Positions 37,353 through 47,818 of a stretch of 64,000 nt of DNA are shown here, piece after piece (positions within the stretch are counted from its first letter, which is position 1; each line of letters opens with the position of its first letter). Below the pieces are notes generated by a model. That model was given only the letters and a program-made list of their open reading frames with translations. It did not search any database and was not told the origin of the DNA. Made by a program: the position numbers and the translations under genes. Source of the stretch: Cutaneotrichosporon cavernicola (Eukaryota; Basidiomycota; Tremellomycetes; Trichosporonales; Trichosporonaceae); contig NC_083397.1 of NCBI RefSeq assembly GCF_030864355.1, positions 1,426,001-1,490,000 on the forward strand, read 5' to 3'.

Positions 37353-39365
37353 ATGGCCACGTCCCCGGCCTCGATGTCGACTCTTCCGTCCGAGATCCTA
37401 TCGCTCATCATCGGGCTCGCTGAACCTGCTACACTCGCCGTACTCTGCCTCCTCTCCAAACACTTCAACGAACAAATCACGCCACTCCTCTACCGCAACC
37501 TCGTGATCACGCGCGTCAATGTAGACCGGCTGTTCCATGGCCTACCACGTGCCACCAAAAGGAAGCCCCGATTCGAGAACACCAGCAAGGCTGAGTACTT
37601 GGAACAACTGGAGCAAATTAAGCGGGAGCATGGTGAGGTGTTTGCTTCCCTCGAGCAGGGGGCGGGATCTGGCGATTGGGGCGACAATGATCCATTTCTT
37701 CAAGACGCTGAGAGTGATCCCGAGACAGATGACGAGCTGGCCACCCAGGGCGACGAGCACTCGCAGCTCGCTGTCAACACTAGCGAGGACATGTGGAACC
37801 GCCGCCTCGCACTGTTCCGCCACACCCGCTCCATCACCTTTGTGCAGGTGCCATCCGAGGCGTTGGTCAATGACCTGGCCATGAAGCTCCACATCCTGCC
37901 GGACGAATGCCTCCAGGAACACCAGGGACACCGGCAGTACCCGGGCAGCTGCGGCAAATATTGCCAAGTCCGTCGGAAAGTCTATCCTAATTACGGGTTC
38001 GACGACGACTCGTGGATTGACGAAAATGGAGACAGTAGTGAGGAAGAACTAGAAAGTGGAGAGACCGACGGAGCAAAGGCCGACCGGGGCGTCGCTGGCT
38101 GGGATGCCCCCGACTGGGACGACCCCGACAACGGAACAGTTGACGACGAGAGCCGTGCCCATTCCCTCTTTCCCGCACTCACGCACATCTGCTTCTCATC
38201 GCGGGTCGCGGCTTATCTACTCAACTACCTCCATCGTAACTCCTGGGACGAGCGGGGCATCCACCGGCTTGGATGGTTCGGCGACGTCAGGATCACGATT
38301 CCATTGTTCATGTATGTTGTCCGGTCACCCGAGTTCGCGAACGCCAAGAAGGCATGCTTCTCCCTTCCTCCGCCTCCCCGATACGAGGACTTTGCGACTT
38401 ATGCCGCCCGCTGGGCGCTGCAGAATATCGGATCAGCACCTTTCAAAGGCTTCGAAGACCTGACGGTCGCTGAGCTCATCGAGCTCTCCGGCGATGTCAT
38501 GGTCGAGGGTCGGTCAGATATGCATTATGCCCGCCTGTACGCGATCGCCCAGTGCATGTTCGCTCAGCGAGTGACAATGCACAACATTCCTTACGGCCCG
38601 ATTATCCTTCTCACCGACTCCACCATGCTAGATGGCCCCTCGGCAGACCCATACGAGGAGCGCACCTTCTTCTTGAGCGAGGACGAGACATTCTGCAGGG
38701 ATACGGAAGAGCTCGCACAGCGCATCAACCGCATCGTCGGTCTGCCCTCCGCGGACCAGAAGCGTTTTGTAAAGCGCGTCCTCGCCGATCAGCAGTACTA
38801 CGCACCGGTGCGACCTCCAGGATTCGTGCCACCCTCTCCCAGGCAGTACGCCGCCGTCGCCGCCGCGAGGAAGGAGCGGGACGCCACTAGGACCGCATAC
38901 CGTGAATTTCCCTCGATGATGGACGCGGTGCAACTGCCCGTCAGCCAGGAGTTCATTGCGCAAGTCAAAGAGAAGGCGCCGCACCTCCTTCCCAAGTTCG
39001 ACTCGTTCGTGGAGGCGAATTCCGTCGACATGGACTCGCTGCTCCACGAGGCCGAACGACTCCACGCTGGGCTGGAGGCTGCAGGTGTGCTTGAGCTTTC
39101 TCCACTTCTCAAGGCCCGAGAGGCCGCTTTCTTTGCCAAGAAGAAACAAATGGCGGATGACGAGTACACCGCGCTCGCTCACTTACGCAAGCTAAAGAAG
39201 GGACTCCAACGGCAGCTCGCCATCGACGGTTACCCGCGCATCGAAGAAAGTATGCAGTTCTCGACATACGACGAGGCGGACCCGTGTGAGGTCTGTGGTG
39301 AGAAAAGGGGTGAGGAGCGTAGTCTGCGTGACTTGATCACGTGGGCGAGGGGCATTCGGCATTAG
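37353..39365 (+). CDS. F-box protein, intronless
   Basis: A single exon of 670 aa. The N-terminal F-box-like segment (residues about 9-50) is LPSEILSLIIGLAEPATLAVLCL, then LSKHFNEQITPLLYRNLVI, the typical 'LP.EIL..I...........L..VSK.....P.LY....' pattern. Such proteins recruit substrates to SCF ubiquitin ligases through Skp1. The rest contains acidic stretches (DAESDPETDDE; DSSEEELESGE) and a C-terminal CEVCGEKRGEE with a lone CxxC. I see no leucine-rich or WD repeats. The start is taken at 37353 (CAACATGG) because the frame upstream looks non-coding. Substrate unknown; fungal F-box families expand rapidly. Confidence 0.8.
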   Translation: MATSPASMSTLPSEILSLIIGLAEPATLAVLCLLSKHFNEQITPLLYRNLVITRVNVDRLFHGLPRATKRKPRFENTSKAEYLEQLEQIKREHGEVFASLEQGAGSGDWGDNDPFLQDAESDPETDDELATQGDEHSQLAVNTSEDMWNRRLALFRHTRSITFVQVPSEALVNDLAMKLHILPDECLQEHQGHRQYPGSCGKYCQVRRKVYPNYGFDDDSWIDENGDSSEEELESGETDGAKADRGVAGWDAPDWDDPDNGTVDDESRAHSLFPALTHICFSSRVAAYLLNYLHRNSWDERGIHRLGWFGDVRITIPLFMYVVRSPEFANAKKACFSLPPPPRYEDFATYAARWALQNIGSAPFKGFEDLTVAELIELSGDVMVEGRSDMHYARLYAIAQCMFAQRVTMHNIPYGPIILLTDSTMLDGPSADPYEERTFFLSEDETFCRDTEELAQRINRIVGLPSADQKRFVKRVLADQQYYAPVRPPGFVPPSPRQYAAVAAARKERDATRTAYREFPSMMDAVQLPVSQEFIAQVKEKAPHLLPKFDSFVEANSVDMDSLLHEAERLHAGLEAAGVLELSPLLKAREAAFFAKKKQMADDEYTALAHLRKLKKGLQRQLAIDGYPRIEESMQFSTYDEADPCEVCGEKRGEERSLRDLITWARGIRH

Positions 39366-39906
39366 TAGAGGACAGGGCATTGGGCTCATGGGCGATGTGT
39401 GACGTGCCGAATCGTCGTGGCCACGCATGTAGGCCGACCAGTGTGCAGGTGAGACGGCAGGGAGTGATAGGAAGAAGCACATGATGTATGATACCAAAGC
39501 ATCTGGAGGGACTGATACGGGGTACGGGGAGTGGCCGAAAAGACGATGACACGCTCAGCGCAACAGACCGCTTGACTCGTCGCCTTTTCCTCCCCTATCG
39601 CTTCGCCTTTCCTCAACCAAATCGACTGCACTTGTCGACTGCACACTTGTGCCCAATCCAGCTTGGCTCGTTCGTGCCAGGGTAATCGCTGCGGAACATC
39701 CACTGTCTGCCTTCCACCCGTTCGTCAACACCAGCCCGCTGTTCCCTCTCAACGTCAACGTGCCACCACCTATGAAAACTGGAAACAAAGTCTACTGTGC
39801 ATGTCCTCCAACAACCTGCCGCGCGAGTTGCACAGTCAGTGGTGTGGCGTGACAGGAAAACGAGTCAATCCCATCCAAAAGGTCAGTGCAAGCTCGCGCT
39901 CACTCC
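39366..39906. other. Intergenic region between F-box gene and tRNA-Arg
   Basis: About 540 bp with the F-box gene 3' flank and the 3' flank of the minus-strand tRNA gene. No further gene is seen. Confidence 0.4.
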
Positions 39907-39985
39907 AGGTCACGACGGGGGTCGAACCCGCAATCTCCTGATATACTAATCGTAGTCAGACGCGATGCCATTTCGCCACGCGACC
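39907..39985 (-). tRNA. tRNA-Arg (anticodon ACG) with a short intron
   Basis: The minus strand folds as a tRNA: acceptor GGTCGCG/CGTGACC with discriminator T, D arm GTGGCGAAATGGCATCGC, anticodon arm TCTGA-CTACGA...TCAGG, T arm with GGTTCGACC. Anticodon ACG reads CGN arginine codons after A34-to-I editing. About 7 extra bases (TTAGTAT) sit after position 37, the canonical site of nuclear tRNA introns. A downstream T-rich terminator is not obvious in the first bases after 39907. Confidence 0.92.
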
Positions 39986-40275
39986 TTGATGTTTGTGTGA
40001 AGCTGGGTTGGTATATAATCTCTGGATTGTGCATATAATGGGACACCGGAGGAAGGAACAAACTGGACGATGGGACTGACTTGAAGGATGTGGTGAGCGT
40101 GGGTGAGAGCACTTAGGTGTCCACAATGACAGCTACCATGCTGCAGTATACGACGGTCGACACAGAGGCCCACCAGAACAAGCCCATTCTTGATTCGGCG
40201 TATCGTTTCAAGAGATACATGAGTGCGTATCAACATTAAGATTACAACCAGATTCCTAGATGCACAACTCACAAC
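39986..40275. other. Short spacer upstream of tRNA-Arg and downstream of the TFIIIA gene
   Basis: A stretch of 290 bp with the tRNA 5' flank (TATATAAT at about 40012-40019 on the plus strand) and the TFIIIA 3' flank. No gene. Confidence 0.4.
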
Positions 40276-41901
40276 CTACTCTTCGTCCTCCCCTGTTTGG
40301 CCGTCTGCAAGCAGCATCTCGCGCGTCGCCATGTCGCTGAGCACCATCTTGTGCACTGCAGCGAGATGCCGACGGACATCGTACACGCGGTGGAAGCGTT
40401 CGGGGCAATATGTATAACGCTTTCCGTCGTCCGAAACCTGTTGTGCATCCTCCGCATCCTCTCGTGCCTGGGCTCCCTCCCCTCCATCCTCGTCTACGTC
40501 CTCACCATCGGGAAGCTGGTAAACGTACGGGCACGCCCAGCGGCGGTAAAGTGGACCCCCCGGAAGCGTTGCGGTGCCAGTGAGGAGGTCGCCGGCTGAC
40601 ACTTCAAGGATGCCGATGCGTGCACGTTCCGGAGCAGAGCCGTTGGATGGCTGGCCGTCCTCACACAATCCGCTCGCCCGGTGCCGTTTTAGACTCGCTG
40701 GGCGACGGTATGATCGGCCACACTCGTCGCACTTGTGCCTCCCGGTCGAGTGCGAGGCCTGCGCGTGTTCGTCACGCGCAAAGCGGGACTTGAACCTTGC
40801 ACCGCAGCCAGGCGCACCACACGTCCAGTCCTTGCCAGCCTCACCAGTCGTCAGGCGGGGGAGCTTCTTTGGCGTGCCTGGAGTAGCTGGCGTGGAGCCA
40901 CCAGACGGCGAGGCGGGCAGGAATGTCCCTTCCGTGTTGAGACCCCTGACCTCCCGTTCAGAAATCATACTCAGCTTGCGCTTCTTCCGCCGGGTCGTCG
41001 CCTCGGCCAAGACCGGCGGCAAGTCCTCCGAGTCCTCGCGGTCGTGGCCCGCCGCGAGGTCCGCCTCACGTTCCGCGTGCACACGCAGATGTTCACGGAG
41101 ACGACCGGCGTTCTTGAATGCGCGTCCCTCGCACTCGGCATGTGGGCAGGTCGGCGGGTGCGCGTCGCGGATATGCGTCTGCAGAGCGGACCACACGGGG
41201 AACGAGGGCATGTTGAGCCCATGGATAGGATGGGAGCAGGTGTATCTTGTGGCTGATGTCAGCTGCATCTATAGGTGCACCACTGACTCACGGTCGTGGG
41301 TCTTCTCATGTGTCCGTAGCTTCTGCTTCGTGTCGAAACTGCGGCCACATCCCTCATGGGTACATGCCCACGGCTTGCTCCCCGCCGGCATGTGTGCCGC
41401 AGCCACATGCTCTCGTAGGAGATGACTCTTTGGAAACGTCTCCTCGCACTGTGTGCAAGCGTGCACCGCAGCATTGTCGTGAGCTGCCTCATGCCGCGCG
41501 AGGTGTGTTGCTGTCCAGAATTTCTTCCCACATCCCTCTCGCAGGCACGTATACTCCTTGTCTGCCTCACTCTTGTGAGTGCGCTGATGCGCCGCCAGAT
41601 GCGACGCGCGGAGGTAGCTCTGGCCGCACTTGCAGACGTGAGGTCGCTCGCCCGTGTGAGTGAGGATGTGCTCAGCCAGGCGTGACGGCTTCAAGTACGC
41701 CTTGTCACAGCCAGTAAAGGTACATGTGAAGCGGCGCTCGGTTCGAGACGGAGGGCGCGAGGGCGGGCCAGACTTGGGGCTTTTGGCCTTGGGGGACTTG
41801 GGTGTCTTCTTACCAGACGAGATGAGGGGAAGTACTGCGTCAGACGCCTGTGCCGAGAGGTCGCCAGGCCGTATTGGTTGTGGCGCAACGATGCCGTTCA
41901 T
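40276..41901 (-). CDS. Transcription factor IIIA (C2H2 zinc fingers)
   Basis: Binds the 5S rRNA gene to recruit TFIIIC and Pol III. Two exons joined by a 39-nt intron (GTGAGT...CTGACATCAG, about 41253-41291). About ten C2H2-like fingers in TFIIIA arrangement: FTCTFTGCDKAY, HVCKCGQSY, YTCLREGCGKKF, HACTQCEETF, WACTHEGCGRSF, YTCSHPIHG, PTCPHAECEGRAF, then after a linker WTCGAPGCGARF, HKCDECGRSY and RYTYCPERF. The basic/Pro linker PKSPKAKSPKSGPPSRPPSR precedes finger 1. Finger 6 lacks the second Cys. I take the start at 41901 (MNGIVAPQ) rather than 42024, because the latter lies 20 bp from the divergent GPI16 start codon. Other multi-finger regulators are possible but the order fits TFIIIA. Confidence 0.82.
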
Positions 41902-42044
41902 CCTGTCCGCTTTGGGCGAGCTGGGATCGGCCAGACCGAGATGGCAAGCGGATGGACGATGGACGGATTGGGTTTCTGACAAGAGTTGACGAAAACAAAA
42001 CCCAGTTACCTCCACTTTGGCCATCTTGTCTCGTCACCATCAAC

Positions 42045-43937
42045 ATGCGGCTCGCCGCACCCATCCTCCTCGCAGCCGCCGTTGCGGCGCGTGACACTTT
42101 GCACGAATCACTGACCCTTCATCCACTGCCAGACGGCAAGCTCAGCGTCCTCTTCGAGTTCACGACCCAGTTCGACCTCCACCACGGGGAAGGGTCGACA
42201 CGTGAGTCCATCCACAACGACACTGACATCAGACCAGAGCCACCACGCGCTCACTCCACCTGGACTGCTCCTCCCGCTCGAGAGGAACAATGTCTCAGAG
42301 CTCACAGTCTCGTTCACGTCTGGGCAGTGGCATGCGCGCCGACACGGCGAGGCTGGCCCGCTAGCATACGAGGCGGGCGGCGGAGGCGGAAGCGTGCGTG
42401 GCTGGTTGCGCGGCGCGCCGGCTGAGACGGACGCTGCTTGGGACGCGGTCACGCACGCGTTTGGAGGCATGTTCTGCGCCGGCGTTGTCGGCGCCGAGGA
42501 TTCGGGCAAGGCCATTCGTACCTTCGGCGAGCTGTATCCTCCAGCCCACGATGGCGAGAGTATGTCCCTTAGCGTCGACTTTCAAAACTGATGCCAGACG
42601 CCTCCCACTACCTCGTCTCGACGCCGCACCTGCATCTCTGCACGGAGAACCTCACACCCTTCCTTTCTCTCCTGCCCAGCAAGGGCCTTTCCGGCCTCTC
42701 AGCGCTTCTGGCCAAGCCAGGCGTCGTCCTCTCCTGGGGCTTCAAGACGGAGGGCATCGACGTGGTGATGCCCACGGCTGATGCGCCAGGATCCTGGAGG
42801 GGATGGTGGGAAGGTGTAGTGGACTTGGTACCGATGCGCAACGACGCGCGCGACTTCACCATCCACAAGCTCTTCCAGCAGCTCGTGCCTCGCCCATTCC
42901 CAGCGGCTTCTAGCTCTGTGATCCGTGTCGTCCGCCCGCGGGGCGAGCACTTCAGCTCGGACCCGGCGCCGGCCCGCTCCGTCAAGCAATGGATGGACGG
43001 GAGGCAGCGCGTGGTCGACGAGTGGGATCTGGCCGACGTATCGGGCAGGGACATGGGGTTCTGGTGGGACGGCGAGGGACATTTCCAGCACCGTACGTAC
43101 ATCTAGAAACCCACACAGTAGCTGACCCTAGCACTCTCCTTCGAGCCACCTTTTGTGACGATCTCGCGCGTCGCCGCGGATAGGAACGCTGCGGACGCGA
43201 CGCTGGTCATTGACATCACGAACAATGCCGACGTTGACAGGCCAGTAGTGTACTCGGAGGTGTGGCCTTGGTGGGTCAAGGGCTGGATGAGCGAGATGAC
43301 AGTTCGCGTCGACGGCAAGGACAAGCGTGAGTGCCGGTTTACTACCTGTTAGCTGACAGCAGGTGGCCTCCTCCGCGGAGTAGAGTACATGCCCTCGGTC
43401 CCGCCCACGCCCTCGACAACCACGCTTCACCTCCACCTGACACTGCCAGCTCACAGCGTGCTGCGCGTCTCGATTCCCTTCACCAAGCTCACGCTCAAGT
43501 ATGATGACCACCGACCAGACGCGGAACGCGGCCGCGAGATCCCGCCAGGCGTGCTCACGCTGCTCGATATCGAGGGTGAGGATGGCGAAGATGGCGAAGG
43601 GGACGGGGACGTCGACCACCGCCGTTCGTCCCGCCGGCACGTGTATGCCGCCAAGCTGCTGCTTGACGTGCCGACGCCCGACTTCTCGATGCCGTACAAC
43701 GTCATCATCATGTCGTCGACGGTCATGGCCGTCTTCTTCGGCTCGCTCCAGGGCCGTCTCGTGCGCCGCTGGGGGTGGGTCGAGATCGAGCCGACACCGG
43801 AGGAGGCGGCGACCGAGCAGGAGCAGGTGCCCGAGGCGGAACCTCTGTTCCCGCGCGGCGAGAAGGTTTCATACGACATGCTCGAGGAGGACTTGAACGC
43901 CAACGACACAGACTCTGACGCCGAGGAAGCAGGTTAG
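42045..43937 (+). CDS. GPI16: GPI transamidase subunit Gpi16/PIG-T
   Basis: ER membrane subunit of the complex that attaches GPI anchors to proteins. Five exons with short introns (31, 38, 39 and 36 nt); about 560 aa. The N-terminus MRLAAPILLAAAVAARD is a signal peptide, followed by the family opening LHESLTLHPLPDGKLSVLFEF. Conserved marks include FGGMFCAGV, containing the cysteine proposed to disulfide-bond with the catalytic Gpi8, and WWEGVVDLVP. A single C-terminal membrane helix is PYNVIIMSSTVMAVFFGSLQG, followed by a short acidic cytosolic tail. It starts 143 bp from the divergent TFIIIA gene. Confidence 0.93.
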
Positions 43938-43961
43938 AGTGATAGAAATGCATACATACAA

Positions 43962-45959
43962 CTAGAAGACGGGGGCGTCGCGGAGGAACAGACGGCTCTC
44001 TTCGAGATTAACCCACTTTGCGACACGATTGGCGGTCGCAACGACAGCGCTCATGGGGAGGTGAGGGGAGACGGCGACGTAGAGCTCGAATGGGCGAGTG
44101 AGCCAGGCTAGGACGGCTTCGTGTGGCCCACAGAGGTACAGGAGCCTCAGCGGGGTTGGCTGGCCAGTGCCGGGGCGGGCGAAGAGGGCATCCTGTGCCT
44201 TCTGGTAGAGAGTGACGAGGCGGCGTCGTGCTTCACTGCCCTTGGTATACGGCTCCTCCCACTCTGGGCTTGTTATCTGCACCATCCCCCGGTTCTTGTA
44301 CACAAAGTGTCGCAAGCCTGGACTTCCAAGCTCGGCGACGGTGTATGGGTGGCTCTTGACGCAGGCTGCGATGCGGTCCAGCGCGCCGTCGCGGGAGAGC
44401 TGCTCCACCACGAGCTCGCGCCAACCGCACAAAGGCTCAAAGGCGTCTCTATCCGCCGAGATGAAGATCAGGCCCACGTCCTCGCGGATAAAGGAAATGT
44501 ACGCGTGTACAAAGCCCTGCGGGTTGAACTTTGGCAGACAGATTGGGAGCCACGTCTCGACCTCGCGTAATGTTGGTGAGGTCGCGATCGTGTTGAACAG
44601 CAGGTGCATGTCTGGTGTGAGTTGTGGGAGCAGTGGGTTCAGCAGTGAATAGCTCACCTGCGGGATGTACGGCGTGTCGTCGAGGTCGGAGGAGCGTGAC
44701 TATCCGCCCGCCAGCGATGAGGAGGACGTATAGTAGGTCCTAGAATCAGCTTGGTATGTTGGGTTGGACGCACCTTGAACTTGGCCGGGGGAGTGAGAGT
44801 GTTGCCTGCGCTCTCGCGCAACGCCGGTGGCATGCGTAACGGCTGCAGAGTCGTCGTCATAAAACTCAGGTCATCCTGACACGTCTCAACGAGGGAATAT
44901 AGGAACTTTTCGCTTCCCACAAGTAGCCGCGAGAGATCAAAGTTTGAACGGCGGGCAAACGCGCGCGCGAGCTGCGCGGCCGACACGACGCTCAGGATCT
45001 GCAGGTTGATGTACTCGAGCTGCGTGCGCAGAACATGTTCCGGTTCCCCCCAATCGCTAACGGCGAAGAGGTACATCTCCGGTTTGATGAGGAACGCGAT
45101 ACGTGTACGTCCACGAACGACGGAACGCAGCTTGTCGTCGTCCTCGGCGAAGATCGAGACGAGCGCCTGTACCACGCCCATGAGGTTGGTGAGCGTGTCG
45201 TCGTCCGTGTGCCCGATACTGAAGACGGGCTTCCCTGCGTTCGTGAGGACGTAATACCGCCTCGGATGGGAATATACGGTATCTGATGCTGGAGGCATGT
45301 CCGCCACGTCTTGATGTCAGGTCAAGTCGTGCTGTCAACTCACCTCTGGTGATGGCTATTGGTAGTCCGAGCTCTCTTTCTCGTTCTCTTTCTCGCTCAC
45401 GTTCTCGTTCCCTTTCTCGCTCACGTCGCCGTTCGTCACGCGCGACAAGCTCGCGCAGTCCTCGCCGCGCGTTGCCCTGTACGCTGACCTCTCCGAGTGC
45501 GTCCGCTTCAACCTCGACCTCGACGGCGCGCTCCTTGCCCTTCCGGCTAGGCGTGCGTATTGGTGTTGAGGCTGATGCAGAGACACGACGCGAACGCGGT
45601 GTGAGCGGCGTGGCCGTGAGGGATATGATGGCTGGGGACGGGGCGCGCGACTCGTCCGAGGTGAAGGGCGACGGCGCGGCTGCGGCCGAGACATTAGGCA
45701 CGCTCCGCGAGGGCGAGATGCGGGGGCGAGGTAATGGGAGCAGCGAATCCAAGGCCGACGCGTCGGGACTCGATGCCGTCTCGACATTGACGTGCGCGGT
45801 CGAGACGGCCGCGGGCGCCGCTGCTGGCATAGGAAACGGGGAGCGCGGGCGCGAGCTCGACCTCGCGCTCGAGTATAGGTCGCTGGCGAGGTGCGGTGCT
45901 CGCTCCCGCGGGCTGCGGGGGCTGTGAGGGCTGCGCGGTGCTTCCGCCCGCGGTGCCAT
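43962..45959 (-). CDS. MON1: Vacuolar fusion protein Mon1
   Basis: Subunit of the Mon1-Ccz1 exchange factor that activates Rab7/Ypt7 on late endosomes. The N-terminal half (start 45959) is disordered and Pro/Ser-rich, and includes a near-perfect Arg-Glu repeat of about eight pairs (encoded 45370-45425). Longin domains follow: YVLTNAGKPVFSIG, a RYYVLTN block typical of Mon1, then LRTQLEYINLQILSVVSAAQL and later ADMHLLFNTIATSP and GFVHAYISFI. At least four exons. Introns include one after TPPAKFK (GTGCGT...CTGATTCTAG) and one between RRHAVHPA and DMHLLF. It ends LFLRDAPVF. Convergent with GPI16, with 24 bp between stops. Confidence 0.92.
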
Positions 45960-46738
45960 GGATGGATGACGTGAAGAGTGAGATGGAGGTTTGTGAATCC
46001 AACACTCCGGTCAGGGCGGAATGACAAAGGCTTCATCGGACCAAAGAGGCTCCGCAACACTCTTCGACAAAGATACGAGATGAATGCATGTGCAGTCCGC
46101 CAAGTCTATAGTCTGGATGTCGCAGTCGGCGTCGGTGATGATCCGATGTCTTCTTTTGCATCCAGGTGAAGATGAGCTGCATTTCGGAATCCATCGTCGC
46201 GTTGAAGCTGAAGCTGCCAGGCGGCTGACAGGCTGTGATAGACAAAGACGGCCTGACCATCTGCCATGCCAATGCCGTGAAGCCGCTTTCCACGTCAACT
46301 GACAGGCTCCTGTGCTGATTTACAGATGGGAACCCAGAGCACAGTACAGCTTGCGGCAATAATTACGACTCTACACTGAATATGCACCAACCTTCAAGGC
46401 TACATCTCACTCCCACCATCATCAAGTCCACCACCATGTCCAGCACCTCCGGTACACCTGCCTCTGAGGAGCCTGATCAGAGCCCTCAATATCGTCGCTA
46501 TGTCGAATTTATTGACCCTGCGCGCGTGCCACTTAATATGATGGGCTTGTTCAAGAACCCTGTGTGCCGCACTGGTTGGGACGTTAGGACGTAGAACGTA
46601 TGTGGTGCATGTTGAAGTGAGCGTAGAAGGGTATTAAGTATTGTGCGCAGTCCACAGCCTGGTGAGTGGCAACCGGGTTGAGAGCTGCAGCAGTAAGTGG
46701 ACGGAGAGGTCCAGAGATCCCCTACAGCGCTGACATGC
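45960..46738. other. Spacer between MON1 start and PLP2-like gene end
   Basis: About 780 bp. It contains the MON1 promoter side and one short plus-strand candidate frame (46436-46594, listed separately). Nothing else is seen. Confidence 0.4.
46436..46594 (+). CDS. Possible 52-aa small protein
   Basis: A plus-strand frame starting MSSTSGTPASEEPDQSPQY in a favourable context (CCACCACCATGT), ending GWDVRT with a TAG. It is preceded by a pyrimidine/CA-rich leader like those of neighbouring genes (ACCATCATCAAGTCCACCACC). No domain. An upstream in-frame ATG at 46382 would give 70 aa. Could equally be a chance frame. Confidence 0.3.
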   Translation: MSSTSGTPASEEPDQSPQYRRYVEFIDPARVPLNMMGLFKNPVCRTGWDVRT

Positions 46739-47657
46739 CTACATGTCAAAGTCGCTGTCGTCGTCGTCGCTTGCGTCCCGCCTGGTGCCCACGCCAACAC
46801 CGCCACTCCGGATCCCACCGCCGCGAGTGTTAACCGCGCCAATGTCATCGTCGAGGTCGTCGTCACTGTCCTCCTCCCGGCTGCCACTGACACGCAGCGC
46901 CTTGGACGGACCCGAGAGTGCCGTGTACCTAATGAGCAAGGCCTCGAGGTCTGCTGTCAGCTTTGGCTATCCGCGGTCGAGCTCACCCCTCGCGGTCGTC
47001 TTCATGCCCTTGAGACCGGCGCCAGCCACAACCTGTCCCATCATCTCGCCATTCCGGTAGACGAGGAGAGTAGGCACGTTCTTATCGGGGTAGTTGGGGA
47101 TACAGAGCTGTGCGGGGATGGCGAGGAACTTTGTCTCGGGGTGCGCTGCCGCGATCTGATTCAACAGCGGTCGGAAGTGCTGCGAAAGTGGTATTGAGTC
47201 CTGGAAGAGGAAAACGACGACACCTGTCCCACGGCTCTTCTTTGGCGCTTCGTCGTCCGAGTCGTCGTCCACTTGCTCTCCAGGAGGGGCAGCTTTACTT
47301 GCGTCCGTGACCTCGCGAACAAAGTCCTCTCGCGCCAGCGGCTCCATGCTCCCAAACCGGCCACGTTTCTCGGCCTGGTGCATCTCGGCCATTCGCTTAC
47401 GCCGGTAGTCTTCGAACATGCGTTCATCGTCCGAATCGAGCCCATCACCCTCGAGCAGGTCGCCGAGTTGGTCTGCGTCCGCAATCTCGGCCAGGGCGCG
47501 CGTTGCGTCGGCCCGCGTGATGTGCGGAATGTCCGGTGATGGAGAGCGCGAAGGCGGTTTGGGCGGCAGGATACCCTGCGCGCGAAGGGCGTCGTTACTG
47601 CTGTCAGAGGGGTCTCTAGTAACCTCACAATTCCGTGTCCTCGTTCGGGTTGACCAT
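46739..47657 (-). CDS. PLP2: Phosducin-like protein (thioredoxin fold, PLP2/PDCL3 type)
   Basis: Cofactor of the cytosolic chaperonin CCT in folding actin and tubulin; the yeast orthologue is essential. Start 47657 (MVNPNEDTEF). A 31-nt intron at 47628-47598 joins it to NDALRAQGILPPKPPSRSPS, matching the 'WNDILR.KGIIP' opening of the family. Then come the helical FEDYRRKRMAEM block and the thioredoxin-like core with VVVFLFQDSIPLSQHF, FLAIPAQLCIPNYPDKNVPTLLVYRNGE and GLKG. As in the family there is no CxxC redox site. A second 36-nt intron precedes DLEALLIRYTALSG. The end is acidic (DASDDDDSDFDM). Confidence 0.9.
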
Positions 47658-47818
47658 TGTGAATGGGTGAATCGAGTTGTGCACTGGACTCTTCCACGAA
47701 ACCAACTTCAGACAGCCAACCTCCACCGTGCCGTGCTGGTATTAGTTTATTCGACCCGCCCATAAGGCCCATCGTCATAGCCACGCCAACATCGACGTTG
47801 CTCGACCACCCATACACC

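Noticed and set aside
42024..42044. Start of TFIIIA at 42024 (MAKVEV)
   Set aside because: It would place the start codon 20 bp from the divergent GPI16 ATG, leaving no room for leaders; the internal Met at 41901 is preferred.
45286..45927. 213-codon plus-strand Ser/Arg-repeat frame
   Set aside because: It is the complement of the Arg-Glu and Ser/Pro-rich N-terminus of Mon1.
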